From Adiantum capillus-veneris (taxonomy: Eukaryota; Streptophyta; Polypodiopsida; Polypodiales; Pteridaceae), in NCBI GenBank assembly GCA_014529385.2, contig CM043942.1, forward strand, positions 2,520,501 to 2,584,500: 64,000 nt of DNA, in the 5' to 3' direction. The notes beneath the pieces are model-generated. The model made no database searches. It was not told the origin of the DNA and worked only from the letters and a program-made list of their open reading frames with translations. Within the stretch, counting starts at the first letter, position 1. Every line of letters begins with the position of its first letter. The position numbers and the translations under genes were made by a program. Below are positions 1 to 11,799 of the stretch, piece after piece.

Positions 1-514
1 ATTATCACCAACAACAACTGAGCAATGACTTAACATTCCATAGCGCAAGGCATACTGCTGTTAATATACTGCCATCTGAGTGCGAAACCAATTTCAACGT
101 CAAGAGAATTGTACAGCGTTTATCTACTCTCGAACGCATTTTGCAACCTCAAGATTTAGAAATTAATTTATTTAGTTACACACTCAATATATCATATATG
201 TTGGGTGCCAAGCGTCCTCTTCTGCAAATACATTCATCATGATATTGCATCTTATCTCGGTTTTCTTGTAGAGACGAGTGAGCTTTCTTTGCATCTCTTA
301 TTGGCTTAGCATATAATAAGATCCATTACATCGGCAAAAATTCAAGGAGGGTTGTCTGGACAGAGGGGTTGGCTGGGGTCCCGTGGATTGGAGGGCCGCT
401 AGGGCTTGAGAAGGAGAGCTTGAGAAGGAGAGTTGGCCGCATGGGGTGATGGCAGCGACACTAAACATATGGAATCTGGTTGTATGCAAAAAAGGGCTAG
501 ATTTCTCGCAGGCT

Positions 515-895
515 TCATTCAGCCACCTCAATTGCATCATTAACAGAACTACTAGCTAGTACCACTGTCGTAAGCATTGACTTCTGCATCTTTTGGAGGG
601 ATCGCACCTTAAGAGACTTCAAGTTGCATGTTTCGACTAGAGATATTAGCTTGGTTGTTGCGTCCCCTATACGCGGAAAGTGGTTATTGGAGGCCCAAAA
701 TTGATGAATTTTTAGAGTTGTTTTTTGCTCATTACTGCTCAAAGCACAGGACTCACGGAAGTTCAAAAGCAGACGCTCAATATAGAAAACAAATCTATTG
801 CTCTTGAAAATGAGATTGTTGTCAAAGGCATCAATAGATCTTTTACAATTGTTGGTGACGAGCTTGAGTATACCATCTCTATGGCAAGAAGCAGC
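515..895 (-). other. Unidentified open frame, possible exon
   Basis: An uninterrupted minus-strand frame of 126 codons runs from just inside the first AC microsatellite to a stop at 515. The composition looks protein-like (mixed hydrophobic and charged residues, no low complexity), but I recognise no domain, and the only ATG in good context is near 766. The upstream boundary is a TAA next to a GT-rich, pyrimidine-containing stretch ending in AG, which could be a splice acceptor. It could be an exon of an unknown host gene, a decayed transposon fragment or chance. Confidence 0.18.
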
Positions 896-899
896 TTAC

Positions 900-933
<34 letters not shown>

Positions 934-1013
934 GATACACTCACACACATATACACACAGAGAGAAGGTAGTACTGATCAGAGGACATAGAATTGCTGAT
1001 CGAAGCAGCTTAC

Positions 1014-1057
<44 letters not shown>

Positions 1058-1113
1058 GATACACTCACACACATATACACACAGAGAGAAGGTAGTACTG
1101 ATCAGAGGACATA
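888..1113. repeat. Tandem duplication carrying an AC microsatellite
   Basis: Two direct copies of a unit of about 105-112 bp (888-992 and 1002-1113). Each has the same order: GAAGCAGCTTACA, an (AC)n run, AAAGATACACTC, then the shared tail ending GGACATAGAA. The copies differ mainly in AC run length (about 15 versus 22 repeats), so the flanks were duplicated together with the microsatellite. Confidence 0.9.
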
Positions 1114-4100
1114 GAACATATAGTTGCATCTGTGTGTTTTGTGTATGGCAGGGAGGACATATATTCACAACACTACAAGATCCAACTGCACAAGCGCGAC
1201 TCCATCTCATCAACACTGCAAGGTTTGCTATCTGCATCCAATTTTCCACGTGCATGTGTTTGTTTGGCGCAACACATAAATGCTACGGAGCAACACATAA
1301 ATGCTTCCGTTTCTTATAATTTTTTGGAGAGAACACAGTGCCAACTCTCCACCATACTTTTGTATGGCACCTTTGCATGACGTGCACTATATACTTTACA
1401 ATTTCAGACTATGACGTTTCATTGCAAGATGATATGTTTAACTATTCACATTGCTTTTTTGTAGCTCGACTCAAAAATTGGCCTGTAGATTGGACAATCA
1501 AAAAGCAGCAGTACAACATTGCAGGTCAGTAAAGCACCTTATTTATTATTGCTGCTCATTCATGCTTTATCTATTCGCTTGTTTTAAAAAAAATTGCATT
1601 ACTTCCTTTGCTTTGGTTTATTTATATCTTGTTTTCAAGACTATATACTTATGTCGATCAACATCTGCACATGTTAGTTACACATGCAACTCTTTACATG
1701 CAGGTGCTAGCCAATGCATGTGATGTATTACAGTAGTGAATGCATGTGGTGTATCACAATAGTGAATATACCTTGTGCATCTTTACTTTAGCTCTAAATA
1801 ATTGATACCATACTAGGTGTCGAAATAATTGATGTCATACTATATATGTTCTTGTTTCTCTCGTACTAGGTGTCAATATGAAGTTCTCAAGACCTAGAAG
1901 ATTATAGTCCAAGTATCAATAAGCTAGGGAGAAAACTGCAACCAAATTGAAACTAGCTTATTGTCCATATTCTAGGTCATGGTTTAAAATTACTGCACTA
2001 TATAAAGATTGGAGCATGCAATCTAATATCTTTGCTCACAATCTAGAAATATGTCCCTCATGCACGGTGGCATACCTCACATACATAGCAATAAACGAGG
2101 TCGACATACAAATGAATAGACACTCCTACTGCCCTCACTTCTGCATTATTGTTGGACGCTTTTCCATCGGAGCGGGAACAACAAGACTTAGCAGCATGAT
2201 CCATTACCAGTTCAAGATACCAACCATGAATCAATAGTAACCCCTCTCTATTCATGACACTGATGAGTGATATTTGGATAGGAAAGAGGTAGATATTATA
2301 ATTATAGAGAGCTATCCATGTTATCTCAATTGTAACCATTCCTATAATCTTGAATAATTGATGCACTTAACTCTGTCTCGTCCCATAAATATTATAGAAT
2401 TTTTCAAATGTATATATGCCTTTCGCACAGTGCCGGCATTGCCAAATTAGTCATGCATGTATTTCGTCCAGTGTGCAATGTTAAATGTCAATTTGCATAT
2501 GTCCTATTGTATTCTATAGATGTTATATAGCAAGGCCCACCAAGCAAGACTAGTTGTGCTGCAAAGAACAAATCTTTCAAAGCTGAGTCCGCACAGAAAT
2601 AAATTTTTCTATACTTTTGTAGTTTCGTGGAAACTCATCAATATGATGTCAAAATGCTGAAAAAGCTTGTAAAATGTGTGAAGCACCTCTAAAGGACCAA
2701 AATAGAGCTAGCCATGTCCTAAAATCAACATGTAGTGAACTAAAAATAAAAAAGACAAAGAAATCTTGTCGATAACATTTATAGAAGTGGCAAGTGTTTT
2801 TTGTTTTGAATACCCCCATACAAGCCCATTCTGGGATAACGAGTGTCAGAAATGCCTTAGCGTCCCATCCTCATTGATGCAAATCTTGCTCATCAGGAAG
2901 AGTGTGGCGTCTAGGAAGGCCTTTTTATTTGGCAGTTCAAGGGAGTGAAACCTTTAGTATTAAGAAAGCAATCAAAGGATAACTTTTAAATTCAAACAAA
3001 CAAAATGAGGGAAAGGGGGAACATACCCAAAACACAAAAAAAGGCCCCTGTATAGCCCAGGGTACCCACGTCACCCCTTTCCTCTCAGAATGTACCTTTA
3101 GAAACACCTAATTTCACTCGCAAACTGACGCTTGTACACAATTCAACATACACAATACGCTCGTTAGAACGCATCATAACACACAGCCAACTTTTCGCTT
3201 CCCCTTGTAAACAACACTCCTCTCTCTTCCTTTGCACAACACGAGGAACCGAGGGGGGTAAACACACGTGCACGCACATAACCAGCTTAATCACGCAAAG
3301 GAGCAGTGGAGAAGAAAGGGGATGGGAATTGACACTAGGGAAAAGAGATATGGTAATTGGGGTCCCCCTTGCTTGCTTCCTTTGACAAAGAACTTACAAA
3401 AAACTCTTCTTCTCCCTTCTCTTCTCAAAATCAGAAAAAAAAGCCATGAAACAATCTCAAAACATCTCCTTAAAAGGGGGATTTTCCCTCTTTTTAGTAA
3501 AGTTCTTAAACAAACACATGTTTGGCTTTTAGTAATCATCGCATGAGAGGTTGCAAGGGGCGCCCCCCTTGGGAGGTCGGCCATCTATCCCTCTCCTTGT
3601 TTGGAAGGCATGTGGGAAATTCTTCAATAAAAAGGGAGGGACTCCTTGGGTCCCCATTGTGTGAACAAAGCCCTGTGGGGAGCCACCACTATGCAACCAT
3701 CATCGCCAACAACACGGGCCAAAGCTGCCAACACATTGTAGCATAGCGCCGCTGCACTGGCACGCGAGCACTACCACAACAACACCCCACGGGCAAGGAG
3801 GGGGAGGGGGCCATAACTCCCTTGGATACTTCAATAATGGCCACTTTGAAGTATACATACCCTAGTAAACAAGCACTCACCGATGCATATGGGACCATAT
3901 GTTGCCACGTGGCAGCTCCTCATGGACTACACCCTCAAGGGACAAAAAAAACTATGAAATTCGTCCCAAAACAAACCTCTTCGTAGTGCCACTTTGGAAC
4001 TGCTCACATTTCTTGCTTCAGTGTTAGATAATCATCTTGTAAAGCCCTACTACACGCCCATATTATCAGCTTCGAACTGCAAGAACCCCATTGTGAATCG

Positions 4101-4130
4101 ACCCTCCCAGCTAACGAATGGCCCCAAAAA
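1114..4130. other. No assignable gene
   Basis: AT-rich DNA with only short overlapping frames on both strands. No recognisable domain, no convincing exon series, no tRNA and no terminal-repeat structure was found. The last part (about 4004-4189, minus) shares a short stretch with the pol region next to 14255 and may be decayed transposon DNA. Confidence 0.5.
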
Positions 4131-4587
4131 TGGGGAAAACCATCTACAACCACCTCTTCGTTGCCAACTACACTACCTTTGTAATCCATGGCGAGCCTGA
4201 GAAAACATCTGAGGGCATGCTTACGAAGGCAATAAAATTATGTAAAACTAGCCCTCAATAAAACTTCAATTGCTCATATCTTGACCTTTCAAGATCTGAT
4301 TGTTGGCGATCCGGCAAGACTAGCATGCTCCATAAACTATGCAATTTAGAGCACTTTGAGAAAAACCTTTTATACTTCCACTTTTGGACTTTAGAATCTT
4401 CAAGAAATCACCTCTAAGAAGCCCTTATAGCATAGTCCTTTGGTCAAAACAACCCCAAAATACATACACACTTGGATCTACTTGTGTGCCCTTGACCTTC
4501 ATACGTGCTTGATTCCATTGGCCTACACCTATAGACTCTTGGAGCTTTAATTTCTTCCTTTGCTAGTAGTGACTTCTTTTAGTTGCA
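4131..4587 (-). repeat. Putative 3' LTR of the outer Tat-like gypsy element
   Basis: This segment aligns in the same orientation with 14255-14926. Shared blocks include the starts beginning TGGG(G)AAAACCATCTAC, a middle block around GCATGCTCCATAAA, and a block AAATCACCTCTAAGAAGCCC. Both copies read TG...CA, as LTRs do. On the minus strand this copy follows the integrase C-terminus, and the DNA just before it (minus strand) is purine-rich, as a polypurine tract would be. The copies differ by large indels, so the element is old. I found no matching 5-bp target duplication. Confidence 0.5.
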
Positions 4588-4734
4588 CCATCATTGCCCA
4601 ACCCCCTTGTTGAACATTTCTGTTCAACCAAAAAAGGTGTTTATTGAACTGGCAACTACAAAAACTGAGCAAACATAAAACAACTACTAGCATATGTACA
4701 TAGTTTTATTTGTGTCTTGCAACTACTTCTCAAG

Positions 4735-5853
4735 TGGTTTGCCGAACCCCTTGGATCATAATTTGATGCACATCTGGCACCAACTCCCTTTCAAAGTATA
4801 ACTTGAGCCACACACCATTAACTCTATGATGAAGCTGTGTACCATTTGCTTGTATCAGTTGATAGGTACCTTTGGGAAAAGCATTGTACACTTTGTATCA
4901 ATCTGTCCACTTCTTTTTAAGTTTCTTCTAGACAGTGAAATTAAGGTAGCTCTTGTACCTCATCACTAAGTCTCTTTTGTGGATCTTCTTCTCAAGCAAA
5001 GCTTGGCTGAACTTCATAACTCACTTCTCCCTTTGCTTCACATAAAAATTCAATGTTGCTTCTCTATTCATCGACAAGGTTTTGAGATAAGAGATTTTGT
5101 CCTAGAAATTATATTTTTGAGTCGTATTGATTTGCCACATTCCCTTCAATGTACTCAATTGTGCATGCACTGGCAACACTACTTCCTTTCCATAAACCAA
5201 GTGGAACGGAGTAAAGTTAGTAGCAAATTTAAAAGATGTCATGTACACCCACAAACACTTTTCAAGATGAACTTCCCAAGCTTCTCCCTGCTTGTACATA
5301 TACTTGGTAAGCATTTGATAATCAGTCCATGGGCACTCCCAACCGAACCATTACACTGGGGATGGTAAGGTGAAGAAAACCTATGCTTGATGCACAACTT
5401 TTCAGCTAATGCATGCACTAGCTGCTCCTAATGCCTTGCCCTAGATTATATATTAAAGACTAAGGAATTCCAAAACGGAAACAAATATTATCAAATACAA
5501 ATTGAGCCACGGCATGAGTATTTATCTCTTTGATTGCATTTGCCTCAACCCACTTGGTAAGATAGTCAATAGCGGCTACAATGCATTTTTTACCACTCAA
5601 TGACTTGGAAAGTGGACCAATGGCATCCAAACCCCACTTCTTGAATGCATTTTGAGCTATGATAGTCCTTTGTGACTCTACCACCAACCGTCGTTCCCCC
5701 ATGGTTTGACATTCATTGCAAGTTTTACACCAAATAATGGACATTGCGCACTACAGTAGAAGGCCACCAAAAACTTGCTCTAAGAATTTAAAAAGTACAT
5801 GATCTTTGCCTTGATGCCCACTCTCTTCATGACACTGCTCTAGAACCATTCCA
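4735..5853 (-). pseudogene. Integrase of the outer gypsy element, 3' half
   Basis: Minus-strand remnants of a Ty3/gypsy integrase. Near 5744-5460 the HHCC-to-core region reads CKTCNECQ, then WGLDAIGPL (first catalytic Asp), VAAIDYLTKWVEA and FGIP. Near 5314-5102 comes the core end with FATNFTPFHLVYGKE. Near 4900-4735 is a C-terminal segment resembling the GPY/F-type tail (PKGTYQLIQANG, HRVNGVWLKLYFE). Frames are broken several times. The coding sequence stops abruptly at 5853, where the inner element is inserted, and resumes upstream (minus sense) at 12062. Integrase inserts cDNA into chromatin; this copy cannot be functional. Confidence 0.8.
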
Positions 5854-5858
5854 TTCTC

Positions 5859-6010
5859 TGTCACGACACCGCAAGGCCGGACTAGACAAGGGCAAGGCCG
5901 GGCTAAGCAGTGTGGAAAGGGAGTCTAGCTAGGGCAAAGGGCCAAGGGTCATGCTATATAGTGGGTGGTTGGGTGGTGGACTCTTAGGTTCTAGTTCCCC
6001 TTGTCTAACA
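5859..6010 (+). repeat. 5' LTR of the inner gypsy element
   Basis: A 152-bp LTR beginning TGTCACGACACC and ending CTAACA. It contains GCTATATAG, a plausible TATA-like core, about 50 bp before its end. The 3' LTR copy matches over its whole length. Confidence 0.9.
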
Positions 6011-6028
6011 TTGGTATCAAGAGCTAGG
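6011..6028 (+). promoter_or_regulatory. Primer binding site
   Basis: TTGGTATCAAGAGCTAGG directly follows the 5' LTR. It matches the usual initiator-methionine tRNA type (TGGTATCAGAGC) with one inserted A. The tRNA 3' end would prime minus-strand cDNA here. Confidence 0.85.
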
Positions 6029-6446
6029 TTCTTTTTTGGGGAAAGGCACAACCGTGGAGGAGGGGAGCCACACAAACTTGCATGAGCCAGTTGCATGTCG
6101 GGGTCAAGGGACCGTGGAGCACCCCTCCTGTGAAGAGGATGACAGGCCGAAAACCGTGGGCAACTCCCCTTGCAAGGCAAAGCCGTCGAGGCGGGACTTG
6201 CACCAAACACAACTCTTGCGGACTCTACGGCATCGCGCCGGGTGGGGGAGTAATTCTCGACCCAGGGCTGAAGCCCCTTGCGCACTGCAGTGACCGCCAT
6301 GGCCTCATCTCCTCCCTCGCGTGCTACTGTAAGCCATCATAATCGCTGAGCTTGTTTCTTTACACATTGAACGGGCGCCCAACCCTTGGGGATTAGTGGC
6401 CAAAGCCTTTTTTTCAAATACAAGGGGCGGTATCCACAGTGGGGTA

Positions 6447-6470
6447 CCCCCCCCCCCCCCCCCCCCCCCC
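6447..6470. repeat. Poly(C) tract
   Basis: A run of 24 C residues in the leader between the primer binding site and gag of the inner element. It may be a site of sequencing or slippage error. Confidence 0.95.
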
Positions 6471-6815
6471 TACCCCCTCTTGTGCGGATTTGACAAGGCT
6501 CGGCATATCGACACGGCCGACAAACACTTCGACAAACATATTTTCTGCATATTATCGACAGAAACTCAGAAATTTAATCAAAGCATCTTGGCGGGAGTTC
6601 AAAGTACCATTATTTTCCAAGATCAATTAACGGTTACATACATAATTGATTTGGCTACCAAGGAATTAAGGAATTCCCTATACGGCGGACATTTCAGATC
6701 GATTTTCATCGGGATACTATCAACTTTGACGGATTTAGCAAGGCTAATTGAACTTTACAAGTGCTCTCAATCTCAGGTAGTTTTCTGACTCTTCCTTGCA
6801 CTGCACTGTGTCGCC

Positions 6816-7925
6816 ATGGATTCAGACATCAATATGACGTTCGATTTTGAGCAAAATCTGCCGGATCCTACCACTGATGGCTCGCAGCCAGATGCTCTCA
6901 AGGAGAGTGTCTGTAATGCTACAACAGGTGATGACACTTATGAGTTGCTCGACATTCAATAATTTCGTGCACTTTAGACACGCATGTCAGTCATGGATGA
7001 AAATTTCAAAGCTTTAAATGAAAATGTCACTAAACTATCCACATTAGTGATTCAGTTAATGCAACAGCAGTCCAAGGGTCCTGCTGACACGCACATGCAT
7101 GAGCACGTTGCTATACAAGGGCAAGGCCCTTCTAATCAAGGGCAAGGCTACTTTGCACACTCTAACTGCAAAAGAGGTGGATGAACTGTTGAAAAACACC
7201 AAACCATCGACATTTAAGGAAGAAGACTGCGATCGCAATAAGGATGCAATGAATATCTTTCTCAGCAAGTGGGATGGAATTCACGCCTTACGGCGTACTC
7301 CGGACGCAGTCAGAGCTCTGCAAACGAGTTTAACTCTGGAAGGCAAGTCCTACAAATGGTGGATGTTCTCAAGGAGAAGAATATCATACCACAGAGTTGG
7401 ACAGCTTTTGAAGCTATGTTTAGCAAAGAATTTTTGCCTACAAATGAGGCAGATCGGAATTGGACGGCTTGGGACACGTGTTCCATGCGCCAATACCCAT
7501 AATTGCTTGAATATATATCTCACTATTGGGATGTTATCCTCAAGTTGGAAGGTTTAGATAACTTTCAACAAGTACGACGGTTTATACGTGATCTGACACC
7601 AGAGCTTAAGAAATACGTCAAGACCCAAGACCCTAAAACACTTGAGGAAGCCATAGTGAAAGCACATATTTATGATGATCCAGATAAAAAGAAAGCACAT
7701 AATATTCACATGCTTGCTAATACACATGGTAATACACACACTCAGTATGGGCACAATAAAAGAAAATTTATAGTAGCCAATTCAGATGCATCTAAAAAAC
7801 CCAAGGGGTCCAGAGGTCCTCTCTCTCTTGAGGACTTTGATAAAGCTAAGAAAGAGAAATTATGTTTTTAATGTTTACGAAGAGGTCATGGCAAAAAAGA
7901 TTGTCCCAAGGGGAAATCTGCTGCT
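6816..7925 (+). pseudogene. gag of the inner gypsy element
   Basis: Gag forms the capsid-like particle in the cytoplasm. The frame opens at ATG 6816 (MDSDINMTFDFEQN) and hits TAA then TAG around 6960-6975. The same frame resumes at 6984 (MSVMDENFKALNENV). After frameshifts, a capsid-like retrotrans_gag stretch appears: QSWTAFEAMFSKEFLP near 7400, then LEGLDNFQQVRRFIRDL near 7550-7600. At 7862-7905 a CCHC zinc knuckle (C-x2-C-x4-H-x4-C, ending KKDCPKGK) carries an in-frame TAA between its first two cysteines. At least two frameshifts and three stops make it a pseudogene. Confidence 0.82.
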
Positions 7926-8800
7926 CATGGCAAGGAGAAAGCAGTGCACACGGTGCAACTGCTATCTCTTGAGTCTTCCTCACGGTTCTCTACAGCGGAA
8001 GTAACACACACCGAGGTGGTGCATGAATGTTGTCTCACAGCTTCCATGTGGCAGCAAACCTTTGGACCACATGAGTTAGTACGTATACACAGATCTCTGC
8101 AAGGGCACAAGGTGCGCATCTTGGTAGATGACGGTGCTACTCACAATTTCATTAATTACGGATTGGTGAAAAAACTCAAATTGCCTCAAACTCCGAGAAC
8201 CCACTGCTACAAGGTAGCAATGATGAATGGACATGATACAGAAATCTGGGATACTCAAGTTCGAGCTGTTCCATTGGAAGTACAAGGTTACTCCACGTCC
8301 TTGGATTTTCAGGTTATGAACATGGAGAGGGCAGACGTGGTCCTTGGTAGGGAGTGGTTGCATAGCCTAGGACTATCACTGAAGCGTAGCTATGAGCGCA
8401 ACAGCTTGATGTTTGAATCCCATGGCGCACATGTGTTGTTGTTAGGAGAGAAGGATGTACCTTCTTCACCATTGATTTGTACAGCGGAGCTTATGCAGCT
8501 TGTTTCTGATAATGAAATAGATCAAATTTTTCTGTGTTACTCACTGTCTCATTTTCTCTCTAACATTGAATCTGATGAACATTCCTCAACACTGCATGCT
8601 TCTCTCTCATCTCTTCCAATGGCTACTTCCAAACAAGCAAACGTTGCTAGTGAGTTACAGAAATTATTAAAGGAATATCTTTTTCCAAATGATTTTCCAC
8701 CAGGATTACCGCCAACACGATCGGTGCAACATAGCATCGATGTGGCTGCAGACTGTAAGCCTGTTAGTAAACCTCCCTACCGTATGAGTTACTTTCTGAA
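7926..8800 (+). pseudogene. Aspartic protease region of the inner gypsy element
   Basis: This is the first part of the open frame 7944-8891. Around 8110-8150 it has the retropepsin active-site signature as VDDGATHNF; DSG or DGG is usual at this place, so the catalytic Asp is kept. Later it has ADVVLGREWLHSLG (8335-8370), the flap/C-terminal signature of plant gypsy proteases. The protein ends in the linker leading to RT (VSKPPYRMS near 8770), after which a frameshift moves the RT into another frame. The protease would cleave the Gag-Pol polyprotein within the particle. Confidence 0.85.
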
Positions 8801-9264
8801 GCTGCTGAGGTGGAATGTCAGCTTGTTGACCACCTTAGCAGAGGGTTTATACAACCCAGTTCTTCACCATGGGCTTCTCCTATCCTATTAGTGAAGAAAA
8901 AAGACGACAGTATGCGCATGTGCGTAGACTACCGTGGCTTGAATGTGGTTACGGTTAAGAACAAGTACCCATTGCCACGACTGGATGAGTTGTTCGATAA
9001 ACTCACTCATGCTCGCATTTTTACGAAAATAGACTTGCGGTCCGGTTATCACCAAGTCCGTATTCAACTTGCTGATATACCCAAAACTGCATTCCGAACA
9101 AGGTTTAGACACTACGAGTTTTTGGTGATGCCCTTCGGGTTAACCAATGCGCCCGCAACATTCGTGACACTTATGGATAGTGTCTTGAAGCCGTACCTGG
9201 GCAAATTTGTCATCGTCTTCCTAGATGATATTCTAGCCTACAGTGCTTTGAAGAAGAACACTTA
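8801..9264 (+). pseudogene. Reverse transcriptase, N-terminal and palm part
   Basis: RT motifs in order: [57 protein letters not shown] (first catalytic Asp), [15 protein letters not shown], and [13 protein letters not shown] (the xxDD catalytic box as FLDD). A frameshift near 8800 separates it from the protease frame and another near 9245-9265 separates it from the thumb/RNase H frame. It would copy element RNA into cDNA. It is a typical plant chromovirus RT with no missing catalytic residue but a broken frame. Confidence 0.9.
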
Positions 9265-10018
9265 CAACATCTCAAGCAGGTGTTCGAGTTGTTACGAACA
9301 AACAAATTATATGCCAAGGAATCTAAGTGTGATTTTTTGAAAGAAGAAATTCACTATCTAGGGCATGTTATTTCAGCTAATGGGCTATATATGGATCAAT
9401 CCAAAGTGGATACCATTCAGAAATGGCCTTCTCCTAAAAATCTGGAAGAGTTGCAGATTTTTTTGGGATTTGCAGGTTTTTACCGAAGGTTCGTTAAAAA
9501 CTACGCTAATATTGTTGTTCCCATGACGGATCAACTAAAAGGCAAAGGCAAAGCTTTTCACTGGGGACCCGCTCAACAGCACAGTTTCAATACACTCAAG
9601 GATGCATTAGCTACAGCTCCCATACTAGCTATTGTAGATCCTTTGAAACCATTCATTTTGGAAACGGATGCCAGGGATCGTGCTATTGGAGCAGTTCTAT
9701 TACAAGACAGACGGCCAATTTCATTTGAAAGCAAGAAGCTTGATGCAACTCAGCAGGACTACTCTGCTTATGAGCGCGAACTCTATGCAATAGTGTCTGC
9801 CTTAAAAACATGGCGGCATTATCTGTATGGTGCTCAGTTTGAGATTATGTTTGATCGTGAAAGCATCAAATAGTTTACACAACAAACGGATTTGAAGGTT
9901 CGAAAAGTCAGGTGGGCCGAGATTCTTCAGGAATATGATGCCAAGCTCAAGTATCATAAAGGTCGATACAATGTGGTGGCTGACGCTCTAAGTCGTATGC
10001 CGGAGATCAATTCTCTCT
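9265..10018 (+). pseudogene. RT thumb and RNase H of the inner gypsy element
   Basis: Frame 9280-9873 continues the RT (LGHVISANGLYMDQSKV, FLGFAGFYRRFVKNY) into RNase H: FILETDARDRAIGAVLLQD, DYSAYERELYAIVSALK and HYLYGAQF. A TAG at 9871 falls after DRESIK, where related elements read on through the next residue, and the same frame continues with KVRWAEILQEYDAKLKYHKGR and VVADALSRMPE at about 9990-10015. RNase H removes the RNA strand during reverse transcription. Confidence 0.9.
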
Positions 10019-10229
10019 TGTTCACGGAACTTCGTAGTGAATTTTTGGATTCTCTCAAGGGTAAATATGAGCATTATGAAGCATATTCCAAAGTGTGGAG
10101 CCATGTACAAATGAAGGATCCTTCTCACTCCAATGATGGTAGTGTAACTTTAACCTCCACACCTAGTTCTCCTCTATCGAGTGATGAACTACAGCGATGG
10201 AAGCATTTCACCATTGACAATGGGTACCT

Positions 10230-11033
10230 ACTCCAAAGGGGAGAGTTTGTGTACCGACGGACACAAACATTCGGCACCAAATTCTTTATGAATGTCGTGA
10301 TAGTCCAAGTACAGGGCACCCGGGTATTAGAAAAACTTATGCTCTCGTACAATGACAGTTTTACTGGCCATGTATACATTGCTTTGTTCAAGCTTATGTC
10401 GTGCATTGCCAAAAATATCAAGTTAACAAAGTAGAGCGCCTGAAAGCAGGAGGACTCTTACATCCTTTGGAGATTCCCAATGGAAAATGGAAAAGCATCT
10501 CTATGGACTTTATTGCGGGTTTACCAACCATTGTACGAGGTCATGACTCGGTATGGGTGGTCATAGATCGGTTGACTAAACTATATAAGTTTATTCCAAC
10601 CAAATCAACGGTTAAGACACCAGAACTAGCTAAGTTATTTGTGGACAATCTATACAAGTTGTATGGTTTGCAAAGTAACATTGTCAGTGACCGTGATCCC
10701 AAGTTTAACAGTCACTTCTGGAGGGCTAAGTTTAAACGATTGGGTACACAACTAAACCTCAGTACAACCGATCATCCAGAAACAGATGGTCAGACTGAAC
10801 GAGTTAACCAAGTGCTAGAGGATATGCTAAGAGCATACGTCAGCAAAAAACAATCAAACTGGGAAGAATACTTACCTATTCTAAAGTTTGCCTGCAACAA
10901 TGCTAAGCATGTCACAAGTGGATTTAGTCCTTTCATGCTCATGTATAGGTTTCAACCTAGGTCACCTGTTACGGTGGGGTTGGCAATCGAAAAGCTCCAA
11001 CAGGTTAAGGATTTTACCACATGGATATGTTGA
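10230..11033 (+). pseudogene. Integrase of the inner gypsy element
   Basis: The H2C2 zinc-binding region (about 10260-10440) is frameshifted and its last cysteine is replaced (HCQKYQ where CxxC is expected). The catalytic core is open from 10401: SISMDFIAGLP (first D), NIVSDRDPKFNSHFW (second D) and HPETDGQTERVNQVLEDML (E). The D, D and E are all present. The core ends in GFSPFMLMYRFQPRSPV and then runs into a rearranged duplication at 11015. Confidence 0.88.
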
Positions 11034-11265
11034 AACTCGCTCGTCAACCTAGGTCACCTGTTACGGTGGGGTTGGCAATCAAACTGGGAAGAATACTTAC
11101 CTATTCTAAAGTTTGCCTACAACAATGCTAAGCATGTCACAAGTGGATTTAGTCCTTTCATGCTCATGTATAGGTTTCAACCTAGGTCACCTGTTACGGT
11201 GGGGTTGGCAATCGAAAAGCTCCAACAGGTTAAGGATTTTCTCCAAGACCACATGGATATGTTGA
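11015..11265 (+). repeat. Scrambled duplication within integrase
   Basis: 11077-11240 repeats 10852-11014 almost exactly. Between the copies lie two short pieces: 11015-11045 matches sequence found further on (about 11247-11278), and 11046-11076 matches 10958-10989. The reading frame is destroyed here. The pattern fits several template switches during reverse transcription. Confidence 0.85.
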
Positions 11266-11788
11266 AACTCGCTCGTCAAAATGTCCGACAAGCACATGAT
11301 CGGTATAAGAAGTATGCTGATGAGAAACGTCGACAAGTTACCTTCGAGGAAGGGGAGGAAGAATTTATACGTGTGCGAGAGCATCCAGAAAGTCTGAAAA
11401 CTGGGCCAACACCTAAATTATCTCCCCTCGATATTGTGGGTCTTTCAAAATACTCAAGCGAGTAGGTGATCGTGCCTACAAATTATTGCTACCGACACAT
11501 TCTCATATTCATACTGTGTTTCATGTAAGCCATTTACATAAGCGGTTACATGGGGATGACAATGTCATTGACCAACAGATTTTGGTTGATTTCATTGAAC
11601 CTCCTACCTTACCACATGAACCTGAACGTGTTCTCGATTATCATGAGTTGCGTACACCTCATCATGTACGTCAACAATCCTTAATCAAGTGGAAAGATCG
11701 ACCTGAGGAAGGTGCCACTTGGGAAAACATTAGTGTTCTTAAGAAGAAGTTTCCGACTTTTGTTTTCGAGGACGAAAACTCTTCTTAA
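11266..11788 (+). pseudogene. Integrase tail and chromodomain
   Basis: After the duplication the integrase C-terminal region resumes (ARQNVRQAHDRYKKYADEKRR, about 11270-11340), then a frameshift. Frame 11486-11788 holds the linker HTVFHVSHLHKRL and a chromodomain-like end with LIKWKDRPEEGATWEN and a C-terminal acidic stop (FEDENSS). Chromodomains of chromoviruses bind modified histones and guide integration into heterochromatin. The following purine run (TTAAGGGGGGAG) is the polypurine tract. Confidence 0.85.
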
Positions 11789-11799
11789 GGGGGGAGTAA

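Noticed and set aside
725-1319. Thr-His repeat proteins in the AC arrays
   Set aside because: Translation of a dinucleotide microsatellite only.
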